Source: Certhia americana (lineage: Eukaryota > Chordata > Aves > Passeriformes > Certhiidae). From it: a DNA stretch of 64,000 bases. The stretch is from positions 7,464,619-7,528,618 of the forward strand of contig CM031866.1 of the NCBI GenBank assembly GCA_018697195.1. The letters run 5' to 3'. Under the pieces are notes generated by a model. That model searched no databases. It saw only the letters and a list, made by a program, of their open reading frames with translations, and was not told the DNA's origin. The translations under genes were made by a program, and so were the position numbers. Each line of letters starts with the position of its first letter. The stretch's first letter is position 1. This document shows, in pieces, positions 63,952 to 64,000 of this stretch.

Positions 63952-64000
63952 GGGAATGGGAAGGGAAGGGAAGGGAAGGGAAGGGAAGGGAAGGGAAGGG
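63952..64000 (+). repeat. (GGGAA)n microsatellite at window end
   Basis: At least nine tandem GGGAA/AAGGG units continue to the last base, so the true length is unknown. Confidence 0.97.

Noticed and set aside
1..64000. CRISPR arrays, bacterial operons, tRNA or rRNA genes.
   Set aside because: None seen. Tandem units present are simple microsatellites, and the gene structure is spliced and vertebrate.

Overview
The window is vertebrate nuclear DNA. It has spliced genes with GT-AG introns, AATAAA poly(A) signals and A- or T-rich retroposon-style tracts, and no bacterial-type operons. The organism is most likely a bird, or at least a sauropsid. It carries a decayed CR1 LINE fragment (about 37,040-37,316), there are no Alu- or L1-like mammalian repeats, repeat content is low, and the introns are compact. 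The species cannot be named from the sequence.

The dominant feature is one plus-strand gene, CEMIP (KIAA1199, cell-migration-inducing and hyaluronan-binding protein). It covers the window from a spliced 5'UTR/start exon at 13,247 to a poly(A) signal at 63,809. I resolved 28 coding exons by matching splice sites and phase. Their lengths sum to 4,080 nt, which is 1,359 codons plus a stop and is close to the roughly 1,361 aa I recall for human CEMIP. All phases close without a frameshift. In order the protein has a signal peptide, G8 domain, N-terminal ILEI/PANDER-like (GG) domain, a long central region including a parallel beta-helix, and a C-terminal ILEI/PANDER-like domain. Stop codon 60,320-60,322 is followed by a long 3'UTR of about 3.5 kb.

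Upstream (1 to about 6,110) there are three exon-like blocks on the same strand, at 2090-2250, 3500-3609 and 5753 to about 6110. They encode a diverged ILEI/PANDER-like domain and a stop. Their intron positions and phases (0, 2, 1) match the last three CEMIP exons, so they look like the 3' end of a tandem CEMIP-family paralog or its remnant. This is the most interesting part of the window. The rest of 6,111-13,246 shows no convincing gene and no CpG-island promoter, so the non-coding first exon of CEMIP is probably outside the window or not recognisable.

Introns and flanks hold only simple repeats, homopolymer tracts and the CR1 fragment. The window ends inside a (GGGAA)n microsatellite.
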